DNA from: RGIG3528 sp045616485
GTDB taxonomy: Bacteria; Bacillota; Clostridia; Lachnospirales; Lachnospiraceae
Assembly (NCBI GenBank): GCA_045616485.1
Contig: JAZLGU010000064.1
Location: 1-19,992 of the forward strand
Length of the DNA stretch: 19,992 bases
Direction: 5' to 3'
A program made the translations under genes and the position numbers. The notes below the pieces were generated by a model that saw only the letters and a list, made by a program, of their open reading frames with translations, did not search any database and was not told the DNA's origin. Below are positions 1 through 6,210 of the stretch, piece by piece (the first letter of the stretch is position 1; the number at the start of each line of letters is the position of its first letter).

Positions 1-56
1 TTTTAAGGAATAAATGGCGAAAATTGGAGGCCCCTACACCCCATTTTTCGCCATTT
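1..56. repeat. Long hairpin repeat, left copy
   Basis: Bases 1-52 are identical to 19941-19992. The sequence folds into one long hairpin: 12-23 pairs with 44-56 (AAATGGCGAAAA against TTTTTCGCCATTT, one bulged T). The inner stem continues with T25-A43, G26-C42, G27-C41, G29-C40 and G30-C39 around the loop CCCCTACA. No reading frame here looks like a gene. It is either a dispersed intergenic repeat or the overlap of a circular assembly. Confidence 0.85.
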
Positions 57-85
57 CAGACTCCGGAAGTGAATTCCGAAGTCTG
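57..85. repeat. Inverted repeat next to the left hairpin
   Basis: CAGACTCCGGAA (57-68) pairs with TTCCGAAGTCTG (74-85), with one C/A mismatch and a 5-nt loop. It has no T-run, so it is not a simple terminator. It lies between the terminal hairpin repeat and the conserved motif at 127-141 and may belong to the same structured element. Confidence 0.6.
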
Positions 86-126
86 ATTATAGCAGGCTTA
101 CGATATCAGCCTTATAAAAAATATAG

Positions 127-176
127 TTTGTCTACAGTCTGTGCTGACCTCATTCTACTCGAGGTCAGCTTTTTTT
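127..176 (+). terminator. Rho-independent terminator with upstream TTTGTCTACAGTCTG motif
   Basis: GCTGACCTC (143-151) pairs with GAGGTCAGC (161-169), followed by seven T. It would end a plus-strand transcript entering from the left; no coding gene is visible upstream in the window. The 15-mer TTTGTCTACAGTCTG at 127-141 just before the stem also occurs on the minus strand at 19754-19740. There too a terminator follows directly, but with a different stem sequence. Confidence 0.8.
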
Positions 177-217
177 ATATCACTTTATTCACATTACGAA
201 TTACACTGCCTTGGCTT

Positions 218-377
218 TAAACAGAGGAATGGGGCGAGCCAGGGAGCAAGCGGAGCCAAAAAGTTGACAGTGAGAAACGTCCCCGTGACAAAAAGTTGAC
301 AGCGAGAAACGTCCCCGTGACAATGCCCGTGACAATGTTAAACAGAGGAATGGGGCTTGCCAGAGAGCAAGCGGAGC
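218..377. repeat. REP-like direct and tandem repeat cluster
   Basis: Two 39-nt direct copies (218-256 and 339-377; three mismatches) flank two tandem 32-nt units (258-289 and 290-321) that differ by a single base (T271/C303). A partial third unit, CCCGTGACAATG, follows. The tandem unit contains GAGAAACGTCCCCGTGACA, which resembles the widespread clostridial GTCACGGGGACG intergenic repeats; that likeness is from memory. The cluster abuts the stop codon of the membrane protein gene at 377. Short frames across it on either strand are not credible genes. Confidence 0.8.
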
Positions 378-856
378 TACATTTTTTTCTCATATATCTG
401 CATACCGCAGGCTGCAATAGTTAACATGCTGCCTACCGCTGAAATGGTGTTTATTGCAACACTAAAATAGGAATTCATCAGAAGAAGATTGGAGAAAGAG
501 GAGCTCAAATAAAAGGAGGAGCGGGAAAGAAAAATGTTAGCTATGGCGCTTATGGCAAGGCTGATAATGTTGGCAAGACCACCAAACCAGACAAGGCCAA
601 TAACATCACCTGCGATGCCCTCTGACTGAGCGGAAACTGTTCTGATTACAAACACCATGAGAAGTGAAAGAATAGGCATCAAAAAGTTCAGCGCCTGATA
701 GATCAGAAGAGACCCGGAATTATAGGAGCCATTCTGCAAATAGCTGACAAGCATGTGCAAACGAATGGCAGAAATAAAGGCAACAACGCTAAGCAATGCA
801 GATATAGACAGTGCTATAATAGATGCAATAAAAAATTTTTTTTGTAAATGAGTCAT
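377..856 (-). CDS. Small four-helix membrane protein of unknown function
   Basis: A 159-residue, very hydrophobic protein. Four membrane segments are visible at roughly residues 9-32 (FIASIIALSISALLSVVAFI), 50-70, 84-108 and 125-152. There is no recognised catalytic motif. The start is fixed by a strong site, CAGGAGGG, about six bases before the ATG. The gene sits downstream of tRNA-Gln on the same strand with a terminator between them, and no clear promoter of its own was found, so it may depend on read-through from the tRNA promoter. Its stop codon touches the REP-like cluster. I do not recognise the family; small integral membrane proteins of this kind are usually annotated only as hypothetical. 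Confidence 0.8.
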   Translation of the reverse strand: MTHLQKKFFIASIIALSISALLSVVAFISAIRLHMLVSYLQNGSYNSGSLLIYQALNFLMPILSLLMVFVIRTVSAQSEGIAGDVIGLVWFGGLANIISLAISAIANIFLSRSSFYLSSSFSNLLLMNSYFSVAINTISAVGSMLTIAACGMQIYEKKM

Positions 857-882
857 ATATACCCTCCTGAATATAAATTGGT

Positions 883-909
883 AAAAAAAACCTCAGTAGA
901 AACTGAGGT
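883..909 (-). terminator. Terminator of tRNA-Gln
   Basis: Read on the minus strand: ACCTCAGT (909-902), a four-base loop, ACTGAGGT (897-890), then a T-run (889-883). It starts seven bases after the mature tRNA 3' end. It lies between the tRNA and the membrane protein gene and should limit transcription into that gene. Confidence 0.85.
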
Positions 910-915
910 AATAAG

Positions 916-988
916 CAGAGGTACAAGGATTCGAACCTTGAAAATGACGGAGTCAGAGTCCGTTGCCTTACCGTTTGGCGATACCTCT
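916..988 (-). tRNA. tRNA-Gln (anticodon CTG)
   Basis: 73-nt cloverleaf on the minus strand. The acceptor stem is AGAGGTA/TACCTCT with discriminator G. The anticodon stem ACGGA/TCCGT encloses the loop CTCTGAC, giving anticodon CTG, which reads CAG (glutamine). The T-arm carries GGTTCGAATCC. CCA is not encoded: the bases after the discriminator are CTTA. Confidence 0.95.
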
Positions 989-1026
989 ATTTTTTTATAT
1001 CCATTTTCTTGCAAGGAACAGGCGTA

Positions 1027-1055
1027 ATTATACAACAGGAAAATTCAAATTGCAA
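1027..1055 (-). promoter_or_regulatory. Sigma-A promoter of tRNA-Gln
   Basis: On the minus strand, TTGCAA (1055-1050), a 17-bp spacer and a perfect TATAAT (1032-1027). The tRNA begins about 39 bases downstream of the -10. Runs of A/T at 1057-1088 lie just upstream and could act as an UP element; they are shared with the divergent MATE promoter. Confidence 0.85.
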
Positions 1056-1083
1056 GTACTTTTTTTATTTTTTTAAAACTTTT

Positions 1084-1112
1084 TTTTGTTTACTATAGAC
1101 CTGTGGTATGAT
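1084..1112 (+). promoter_or_regulatory. Promoter of the MATE operon (extended -10)
   Basis: TATGAT at 1107-1112 is preceded by TGG, giving an extended -10. A weak -35 (TTTTGT, 1084-1089) sits 17 bp upstream. It faces away from the tRNA-Gln promoter; the A/T tracts between them serve both. Confidence 0.6.
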
Positions 1113-1132
1113 ATGTTTGCAAGAGGAGAAAT

Positions 1133-1168
1133 ATGCAAATAAAGGACTTGAAATATGGGCATACTTAG
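1133..1168 (+). CDS. Possible 11-codon leader peptide overlapping the MATE start
   Basis: ATG at 1133 follows AGAGGAGAAAT, a better ribosome site than that of the MATE gene itself (AAAGGA before 1155). The frame encodes MQIKDLKYGHT and stops at 1166-1168, 14 bases into the MATE coding sequence. Termination there could allow coupled initiation at 1155. It may equally be chance; such short frames are common. Confidence 0.35.
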   Translation: MQIKDLKYGHT

Positions 1169-2525
1169 GCTTTATGATAAAACACAAATAGATAAGAAAA
1201 AACTGCTTTTTCCAAAAGAAGCTTTGTGGGCACTGATTATTCCGGTTATGCTGGAACAGACCCTGAATGTTCTGGTGGGAATGGTGGACTCTGCCATGGT
1301 ATCCAAGGTGTCGCAGGATGCCATGTCGGCTGTATCATTGTCTGACTCCATAAATCAGCTGATACAGCAGGTTTTTGCTGCTCTGGCTACAGGTGGCGTC
1401 ATTGTCTGCTCCAAATTTATCGGGGCAGAGGACAAGGAAAAGGCCAATGATGCTGCCAGACAGATAGTTTTCCTCATGGCGGCCATATCGGGAGCTTTGA
1501 CCGTGATTATGTTCCTGCTAAGGATTCCTATCCTTTCATTACTCTTTGGTGAGCTGGATCCCAGCATCATGACAGAGGCAGTTACTTACTTTACAGTCAC
1601 TGTTTTTTCTTTCCCGTTTATTGCCCTGTTTTCAGCAGCGGCAGCCTTTTTCAGAGCATCCGGCAAGACCAGATTCCCTATGGTGGTAGCCCTTATTTCC
1701 AATGGTATAAATGTTCTTGGTAATGCCATTTTCCTGTATGTGCTGGATATGGGAGTGGCAGGAGCGGCTCTGGCCACACTGATTTCAAGAGCGGTAGCTA
1801 CAGTTATACTTCTACTAGAGCTTAGAAAGCCCCACCAGATACTTGTAATAAGAGATTACTTTAAGATAAGACCGGATATGAAGCTGATAGGCAGAATCCT
1901 TGCAATAGGTGTTCCTACAGGTATAGAAAACGGCATGTTCCAGTTTGGCAAGCTGATGATTCAGTCATCGGTATCCACCCTGTCTTCGGATGCTATTGCT
2001 GCCCAGTCCTGGACTTCTTTGTTTGAGGGGCTGAATGGTGTGGCGGCATCCGGTGTAAATATAGCCCTTTTGACCATTGTGGGGCAGACCTTGGGGGCCG
2101 GCAGAAAAGAAGAGGCAAAGTATTATGTGGTAAAGCTTATGGGCTATGCTGAAGCAGTTATTATTGCTTCGTGCCTGGCAGTTTTTGCAGTGTGCAGGCC
2201 CATTATGCATATAGCAGGGATTACGGATGAGGCAGTGGAAATCGCCTGGAACATGATGATATGGATTACTGTCGTGAAGCCTCTTTTCTGGGTGCCATCC
2301 TTTACTATTACCAATGGACTTAAGGCGGGTGGTGATGTAAGATATACCATGATAGTGTCCTCTATATCCATGTGGGTATGCCGAGTCTTTGTGGCGACCT
2401 TATTAATTCGAGTCTTTCATTTTGGGCCTATTGCAGTATGGATAGGAATGTTCACAGACTGGGCGGTAAGAGGAACACTTTTCTTTGTAAGATTTGCGTC
2501 AGGAAAATTTATTAAACATATATAA
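1155..2525 (+). CDS. MATE family multidrug/sodium antiporter
   Basis: 456 residues, the usual length for the family, with twelve hydrophobic segments and duplicated six-helix halves. The N-terminal half carries typical MATE features (PVMLEQTLNVLVGMVDSAMV near residues 30-50; GGVIVCSKFIGAEDKEKAND near 80-100; FRASGKTRFPM near 165-175). MATE proteins export cationic drugs or metabolites across the cytoplasmic membrane in exchange for Na+ or H+; the substrate cannot be read from the sequence. It is the first gene of a tight cluster with alaX and a HAD phosphatase. The start at 1155 is supported by AAAGGA nine bases upstream, and a possible leader peptide overlaps it. There is no operator evidence for a dedicated regulator. 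Confidence 0.93.
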   Translation: MGILRLYDKTQIDKKKLLFPKEALWALIIPVMLEQTLNVLVGMVDSAMVSKVSQDAMSAVSLSDSINQLIQQVFAALATGGVIVCSKFIGAEDKEKANDAARQIVFLMAAISGALTVIMFLLRIPILSLLFGELDPSIMTEAVTYFTVTVFSFPFIALFSAAAAFFRASGKTRFPMVVALISNGINVLGNAIFLYVLDMGVAGAALATLISRAVATVILLLELRKPHQILVIRDYFKIRPDMKLIGRILAIGVPTGIENGMFQFGKLMIQSSVSTLSSDAIAAQSWTSLFEGLNGVAASGVNIALLTIVGQTLGAGRKEEAKYYVVKLMGYAEAVIIASCLAVFAVCRPIMHIAGITDEAVEIAWNMMIWITVVKPLFWVPSFTITNGLKAGGDVRYTMIVSSISMWVCRVFVATLLIRVFHFGPIAVWIGMFTDWAVRGTLFFVRFASGKFIKHI

Positions 2526-2536
2526 GGATGCAGGGG

Positions 2537-3697
2537 ATGGAAACAATTAGATTATTTGATGCAGAGCCCTATTTGACCGAAAGCAAGGCACTGGTTTTAT
2601 CATGTGATATGGTGGAAAAAGAAGGGAAAAAATATTTTTTGGTCTGTCTGGATCAGACCATATTTTTCCCGGAAGAGGGTGGACAAAGTCCGGACAAGGG
2701 GTATATAAATGGCATACAGGTGCTGGATGTACAGGTAAAGGACAGAGTTATTACACATTACCTGGAGAAGCCTTTAACAGTAGGAGAAGAGGTCGTGCTT
2801 ACTCTGGACTGGGAGCACAGATTCAGCAATATGCAGCAGCATAGTGGTGAGCATATTTTTTCAGGGCTTGTACATAGCATATACGGCTTTGAAAATGTAG
2901 GCTTTCATCTATCGGACAATTCTGTTACCATGGATTTTAACGGAGTGCTGGAAGATACGGATGTGGCTCTTATTGAAGAAAAGGTCAATGAAGCTATTTT
3001 TAAGAATATAGCCATTAGTGCAGAGTATATGGATGCAGACAGGCTGGCAGCCCTTAAGTACCGTAGTAAAAAGGAGCTGACAGGGCCTGTAAGAATAGTG
3101 ACTGTTCCGGGATACGATATCTGTGCCTGCTGTGCACCGCATGTGCAGCGTACAGGTGAAATAGGCCTTTTAAAAGTGATTCATCTGCAGAATTACAAGG
3201 GAGGAGTCCGTATTCACATATTGTGCGGTAAAAGGGCTTTGGCGTACTATAGGGAAAGCCTTTTACTTATTGACAGTCTGACGGATTTCCTTACTACGGG
3301 CCGTGAGAATCTTTTGGAAAACGTACAAAAGCTTAAGGGCGAGACTATTTCTCTTTCGTCCAGGCTTTTAAATGCCAAGCAGGAGCTTTTGAACAGTGAG
3401 CTCATGGCTATACCCGAGACAAAGGCAGATGTAATTCTTTTTAAAGAAAAGACCGATAATGTAATTGTGAGAAATGCCGTGAATTTCCTTATGACAAAGC
3501 ACGAGGGACTGATTGGTTTTTTCGCAGGCTCTGATGCTACGGGCTATTCCTACATACTGGCATCTCAGAAAGAGGATGTCAGGGATGTGCAGAAAAAGCT
3601 GGCAGAGAAGTTGGGAGCAAAAGGGGGCGGCAAGCCTCAGATGGTACAGGGAAATGTGACGGCAGGAGAAACGGAGATTAGAAAAGCTCTCATGTAA
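2537..3697 (+). CDS. Alanyl-tRNA editing protein, AlaX-L type with DHHA1 domain
   Basis: 386 residues, built like the editing half of alanyl-tRNA synthetase without the aminoacylation core. Zinc-binding motifs typical of the AlaX/ThrRS second additional domain are present: HSGEH (H102, H106) and C198-C-A-P-H202. The C-terminal part (about 290-386, with GAKGGGKPQMVQG) is a DHHA1 domain, so this is the long AlaX form. Known members hydrolyse Ser-tRNA-Ala or Gly-tRNA-Ala in trans and protect translation fidelity. I place the start at 2537 because AGGA (2525-2528) lies eight bases upstream. An in-frame ATG at 2528 has no usable ribosome site. The gene begins 11 bases after the MATE stop and is probably co-transcribed. 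Confidence 0.92.
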   Translation: METIRLFDAEPYLTESKALVLSCDMVEKEGKKYFLVCLDQTIFFPEEGGQSPDKGYINGIQVLDVQVKDRVITHYLEKPLTVGEEVVLTLDWEHRFSNMQQHSGEHIFSGLVHSIYGFENVGFHLSDNSVTMDFNGVLEDTDVALIEEKVNEAIFKNIAISAEYMDADRLAALKYRSKKELTGPVRIVTVPGYDICACCAPHVQRTGEIGLLKVIHLQNYKGGVRIHILCGKRALAYYRESLLLIDSLTDFLTTGRENLLENVQKLKGETISLSSRLLNAKQELLNSELMAIPETKADVILFKEKTDNVIVRNAVNFLMTKHEGLIGFFAGSDATGYSYILASQKEDVRDVQKKLAEKLGAKGGGKPQMVQGNVTAGETEIRKALM

Positions 3698-3714
3698 GAC
3701 TGTTTGGAGAAGTT

Positions 3715-4368
3715 ATGAGTAAATACAAGCTGGCCATATTTGATATGGATGGAACAATTTTATATACATTACGTGATCTTACTGATGCCATGAATTACGC
3801 ATTGAAAAAGAATGGTATGCCCAAGCGTACCATAGATGAAATCAGGGCCTTTATCGGAGACGGAGTAAAGGTGCTGACTCACAGAAGTGTACCTCACGGA
3901 ACGGAAGAGGAAGAAGAGCGCAAGGTATTCAGCGACTTTACCGTATATTATGCACAACATTGCCATGACAATACCGTACCCTACCAGGGAGTGGTTTCTA
4001 TGCTTAAAGAGCTTAGAAAGCTGGGGATAAAGACTGCAGTAGTATCAAACAAGGCGGACTATGCAGTACAGGATCTGACAAAAAGAAATTTTAAGGGACT
4101 CTTTGATGCGGTAGAAGGAGAGAGAGAAGGGCTGGAAAGAAAGCCGGCTCCGGATCTTTGCAATCTGGTACTGGAAAAGCTGAATGTAAGAGCTGCCGAC
4201 GCGGTGTACATAGGAGATACGGAAGTGGACATGAAGACAGCGGAAAATGCCGGCATGGACTGCATTACTGTGGACTGGGGATTCAGAGGCCATAAACGTC
4301 TGGAAGAGCTGGGCTCAAAAATGATAGCAGATACTGCCAATGAGATTCTGGATTTTCTATGTGATTGA
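3715..4368 (+). CDS. HAD-family phosphatase, phosphoglycolate phosphatase-like
   Basis: 217 residues of a class-I cap HAD hydrolase. Motif I is DMDGT (nucleophile D10, acid/base D12). Motif II is VVSNK near residue 110, the motif III lysine is in RKPAPDLC near 142-149, and motif IV is IGDTEVDMKTAENAGM near 163-178. It resembles Gph/PpaX-type phosphatases acting on small phosphorylated metabolites in the cytoplasm; the substrate is not determined. The start follows TTGGAGAAGTT directly. It is the third gene of the MATE-alaX cluster, 17 bases after alaX. Its last codons overlap the -35 of the next promoter. Confidence 0.9.
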   Translation: MSKYKLAIFDMDGTILYTLRDLTDAMNYALKKNGMPKRTIDEIRAFIGDGVKVLTHRSVPHGTEEEEERKVFSDFTVYYAQHCHDNTVPYQGVVSMLKELRKLGIKTAVVSNKADYAVQDLTKRNFKGLFDAVEGEREGLERKPAPDLCNLVLEKLNVRAADAVYIGDTEVDMKTAENAGMDCITVDWGFRGHKRLEELGSKMIADTANEILDFLCD

Positions 4369-4393
4369 TTTTATTCGAAATTTGTGGTAAAAT
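4365..4393 (+). promoter_or_regulatory. Promoter of the cyclophilin gene
   Basis: TTGATT (4365-4370), 17-bp spacer, TAAAAT (4388-4393) preceded by TGG, an extended -10. The -35 overlaps the stop codon of the HAD gene. The transcript would start near 4400, giving a leader of about 30 bases to the ATG at 4429, which supports that start over the in-frame ATG at 4384 inside the promoter. Confidence 0.75.
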
Positions 4394-4428
4394 GCCCTCG
4401 GATTTTTTACTATTATGAGGGTGATAAT

Positions 4429-5049
4429 ATGAAGTCAAAAAAGAATGTTTTACAAACAGTAGCTATGTTTGCCGCAGCTATTATGATGCTGGCACTTATA
4501 GCATGCGGCAAGAACTCCACTGACGATAATGCCAAGGCAGAGGGTATTGGCATCCATCATGCAGTGATTGAAGTTCAGGACTATGGAAAGATCGAGCTGG
4601 AGCTGGACGGTAATACAGCGCCGATCACAGTGGACAATTTCATGAAGCTGGCAAAAGATGGCTTTTATGAAGGCCTTACTTTCCATAGGGTTATGGATCA
4701 GTTTATGATCCAGGGGGGAGACCCAAAGGGAAATGGCACAGGCGGCTCCACGCCTATAAAGGGAGAGTTTTCCCAGAATGGTGTGCCTAATAACATTTCT
4801 CACAAGCGTGGCGTTATTTCCATGGCCAGATTAAGCAATGATAAAAACAGTGGCAGCTGCCAGTTCTTTATTATGCATGCGGATTATCCGAGCCTTGACG
4901 GCCAGTATGCAGCTTTCGGGCATGTTACTTCCGGCATGGAGGTAGTAGATGCCATCGTGGCAAATACCGCTCAGTATGGAGACAGAAACGGCGTTATTAA
5001 TGACACTTCCAAGAGAGCAGTGATTAAGTCTGTTACAATTGTAGACTGA
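4429..5049 (+). CDS. Lipoprotein peptidyl-prolyl cis-trans isomerase (cyclophilin type)
   Basis: 206 residues. An N-terminal lipoprotein signal (KSKK, hydrophobic stretch, lipobox L23-I24-A25-C26) would anchor the protein outside the membrane. The rest is one cyclophilin domain with family signatures: ITVDNFMKLAKDGFYEGLTF, FHRVMDQFMIQGGDPKGNG, SQFF-like CQFFIMHADYPSLDGQYAAF and FGHVTSGMEVVD. It probably assists folding of secreted proteins at proline bonds. The start at 4429 follows GAGGGTGATAAT; an upstream ATG at 4384 would bury the signal peptide and lies in the promoter. A small unknown gene follows 31 bases downstream. Confidence 0.93.
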   Translation: MKSKKNVLQTVAMFAAAIMMLALIACGKNSTDDNAKAEGIGIHHAVIEVQDYGKIELELDGNTAPITVDNFMKLAKDGFYEGLTFHRVMDQFMIQGGDPKGNGTGGSTPIKGEFSQNGVPNNISHKRGVISMARLSNDKNSGSCQFFIMHADYPSLDGQYAAFGHVTSGMEVVDAIVANTAQYGDRNGVINDTSKRAVIKSVTIVD

Positions 5050-5080
5050 GTAGCAGGCAGGAGCTGATATCGGAGAAAAT

Positions 5081-5350
5081 ATGCATTACAAAAATACTAT
5101 CATGGGTATTACCCTGGATTTTATAAAAAAGCATAGATATGTAGGCTCAGGAAATGGCTACAGATACATTATAGAAAAGTGCGGCGACGAAGAGATACAG
5201 GTCTGGCTGTGGCCGGATGAGGTCTGCTTTGAGGATACAGAAGCTGAGAAAAAAGAAAACCTCCATTTTCCTCTGTCAAATGAGGGCTTTATGGAGGCCT
5301 TAGAGACTATATATCAGCGGGTGGGTACCGATCCGGAAAAGGCGATCTAG
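5081..5350 (+). CDS. Small conserved-looking protein of unknown function
   Basis: 89 residues, acidic, no signal peptide or membrane segment. The start follows CGGAGAAAAT, a good ribosome site. The sequence includes FIKKHRYVGSGNGYRYIIEK and a tryptophan-containing strand (EIQVWLWPDEVCFED), suggesting a small mixed alpha/beta fold. No motif identifies a function. It lies 31 bases after the cyclophilin gene, with no promoter visible between them, so co-transcription is likely. Its stop codon overlaps the stop codon of the convergent histidine phosphatase gene, leaving no room for a terminator. Confidence 0.75.
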   Translation: MHYKNTIMGITLDFIKKHRYVGSGNGYRYIIEKCGDEEIQVWLWPDEVCFEDTEAEKKENLHFPLSNEGFMEALETIYQRVGTDPEKAI

Positions 5351-5949
5351 TAGTAGATTTTGGCGTACTGAATTTCCTTAAAATCATGACCGTCTATGTC
5401 AAAGATGGTGACGGAGCAGTTTTGCAGGAATTCGCCATCCCACATGTTTTTGATTTCCAGATGTTTTAAGTAAATGTAAATAGTTTTTATGAGAGCACCG
5501 TGGCCGGCCAGCAGGACCTTGGCTTCGGGCTCTTTTTTTGATAATGGAATAATAACCTTTTCCATGAAATCCCTGGTGCGGGCACATACTTCTTCGTAGG
5601 TCTCCCCACCTTCAGGTGCTTCGTAAGCTTCCGGTGCCTTGAAAAATTTTTCCAGAATATCTGTAATGGTAGAGGAGGGGACGCCCTCAATAATGCCAAA
5701 CCCCATTTCGGTCAGGCGCTCATCTGTAACGATGGGAAGAGAGCGAGAGCCTTTTATTATCTCTGCGGTGCGGCGGGCACGTATGAGGGGGCTGGAAAAA
5801 ATATGGGTAAAGGGCACGTCTTTTAAGGCTTCTGCAGTGACAAAAGCCAGCTCCTCACCCTTTTCGTTCAAGGGGATATCGCTGCGCCCTTGAAAACGCC
5901 TTTCTTTATTCCAGTTTGTTTCGCCATGTCTAATAAGATATAATTCCAT
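5347..5949 (-). CDS. Histidine phosphatase family protein (phosphoglycerate mutase-like)
   Basis: 200 residues. The N-terminus MELYLIRHGETNWN has the RHGE signature with catalytic H8. RFQGRSDIPLNEKG, IFSSPLIRARRTAE (phosphate-binding arginines), the acid/base region GFGIIEG and a second histidine in AGHGALIK complete the catalytic set. Members include cofactor-dependent phosphoglycerate mutases and alpha-ribazole or broad-specificity phosphatases; the 200-residue length fits a small phosphatase better than glycolytic GpmA. The start follows GAGGGACAT. A strong minus-strand promoter at 6110-6138 would give it a leader of about 150 bases. Confidence 0.9.
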   Translation of the reverse strand: MELYLIRHGETNWNKERRFQGRSDIPLNEKGEELAFVTAEALKDVPFTHIFSSPLIRARRTAEIIKGSRSLPIVTDERLTEMGFGIIEGVPSSTITDILEKFFKAPEAYEAPEGGETYEEVCARTRDFMEKVIIPLSKKEPEAKVLLAGHGALIKTIYIYLKHLEIKNMWDGEFLQNCSVTIFDIDGHDFKEIQYAKIYY

Positions 5950-5972
5950 ATGTCCCTCACAGTAGTTTACTT

Positions 5973-5982
5973 AAACGTTTTC
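5973..5982. promoter_or_regulatory. LacI/CcpA-like operator core, distal copy
   Basis: AAACGTTTTC, with the central CG typical of LacI-family operators and cre sites. The same ten bases recur at 6156-6165, 183 bp away, on the other side of the promoter pair. It lies in the leader of the minus transcript, just before the histidine phosphatase start. Confidence 0.45.
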
Positions 5983-6057
5983 GTTGATTTCGAAAATTAA
6001 GTGACTTTGAAATGATTTTCGCTATTTTTTTAGTGCAATATTTACTATTTTTTAGGA

Positions 6058-6086
6058 TTGATTTATTGTGCAATCCCATATATAAT
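6058..6086 (+). promoter_or_regulatory. Promoter for cellobiose phosphorylase
   Basis: TTGATT (6058-6063), 17-bp spacer, perfect TATAAT (6081-6086). Transcription would start near 6093, giving a leader of about 118 bases to the ATG at 6211 that contains the operator-like AAACGTTTTC at 6156-6165. Confidence 0.8.
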
Positions 6087-6115
6087 GGTCTCATGAAGAA
6101 ATATTGACCATTATA
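6081..6115. promoter_or_regulatory. Inverted repeat joining two opposing -10 boxes
   Basis: TATAATGGTC (6081-6090) and GACCATTATA (6106-6115) form a perfect 10-bp inverted repeat with a 15-nt spacer. Each arm is the -10 box of one of two promoters that point at each other. It could be a repressor site, or a product of constraint from the promoters alone. Confidence 0.65.
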
Positions 6116-6138
6116 CCATATTTTTTTGGCTTGGTCAA
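6110..6138 (-). promoter_or_regulatory. Minus-strand promoter facing the cellobiose phosphorylase promoter
   Basis: Read on the minus strand: TTGACC (6138-6133), 17-bp spacer, TATAAT (6115-6110) with TATGG just upstream (extended -10). The start point would be near 6103, firing leftward toward the histidine phosphatase gene at 5949. It is at least as close to consensus as the opposing promoter. Confidence 0.7.
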
Positions 6139-6155
6139 AGAAAATGCCTTTACGC

Positions 6156-6165
6156 AAACGTTTTC
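6156..6165. promoter_or_regulatory. LacI/CcpA-like operator core, proximal copy
   Basis: ACGCAAACGTTTTCA (6152-6166) fits the catabolite-responsive element consensus at all but one fixed position (C for T at position 2). It lies about 63 bases downstream of the cellobiose phosphorylase start point, where a bound repressor could block elongation. CcpA or a dedicated cellobiose repressor would both fit. Confidence 0.55.
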
Positions 6166-6210
6166 ATAGCGTTTTTCGGGGCTCATAAATTTTTAGTCGG
6201 AGGGACTCAC

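Noticed and set aside
258..321. CRISPR array
   Set aside because: Only two tandem units with no spacers between them and no cas genes; this is a tandem repeat.
217..417. 66-codon minus-strand frame across the REP cluster
   Set aside because: Made of repeat sequence, lacks a ribosome site and overlaps the real end of the membrane protein gene.
853..1035. 60-codon minus-strand frame over tRNA-Gln
   Set aside because: Covers the tRNA and its terminator; it cannot be a gene.
4384..4428. Upstream in-frame start for the cyclophilin
   Set aside because: It overlaps the -10 region of the promoter and would place 15 residues before the lipoprotein signal; ATG 4429 has a good ribosome site.
5957..6157. 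66-codon minus-strand frame upstream of the histidine phosphatase
   Set aside because: Its start lies upstream of the strong minus promoter, it has no clear ribosome site, and it runs through the promoter and operator region.
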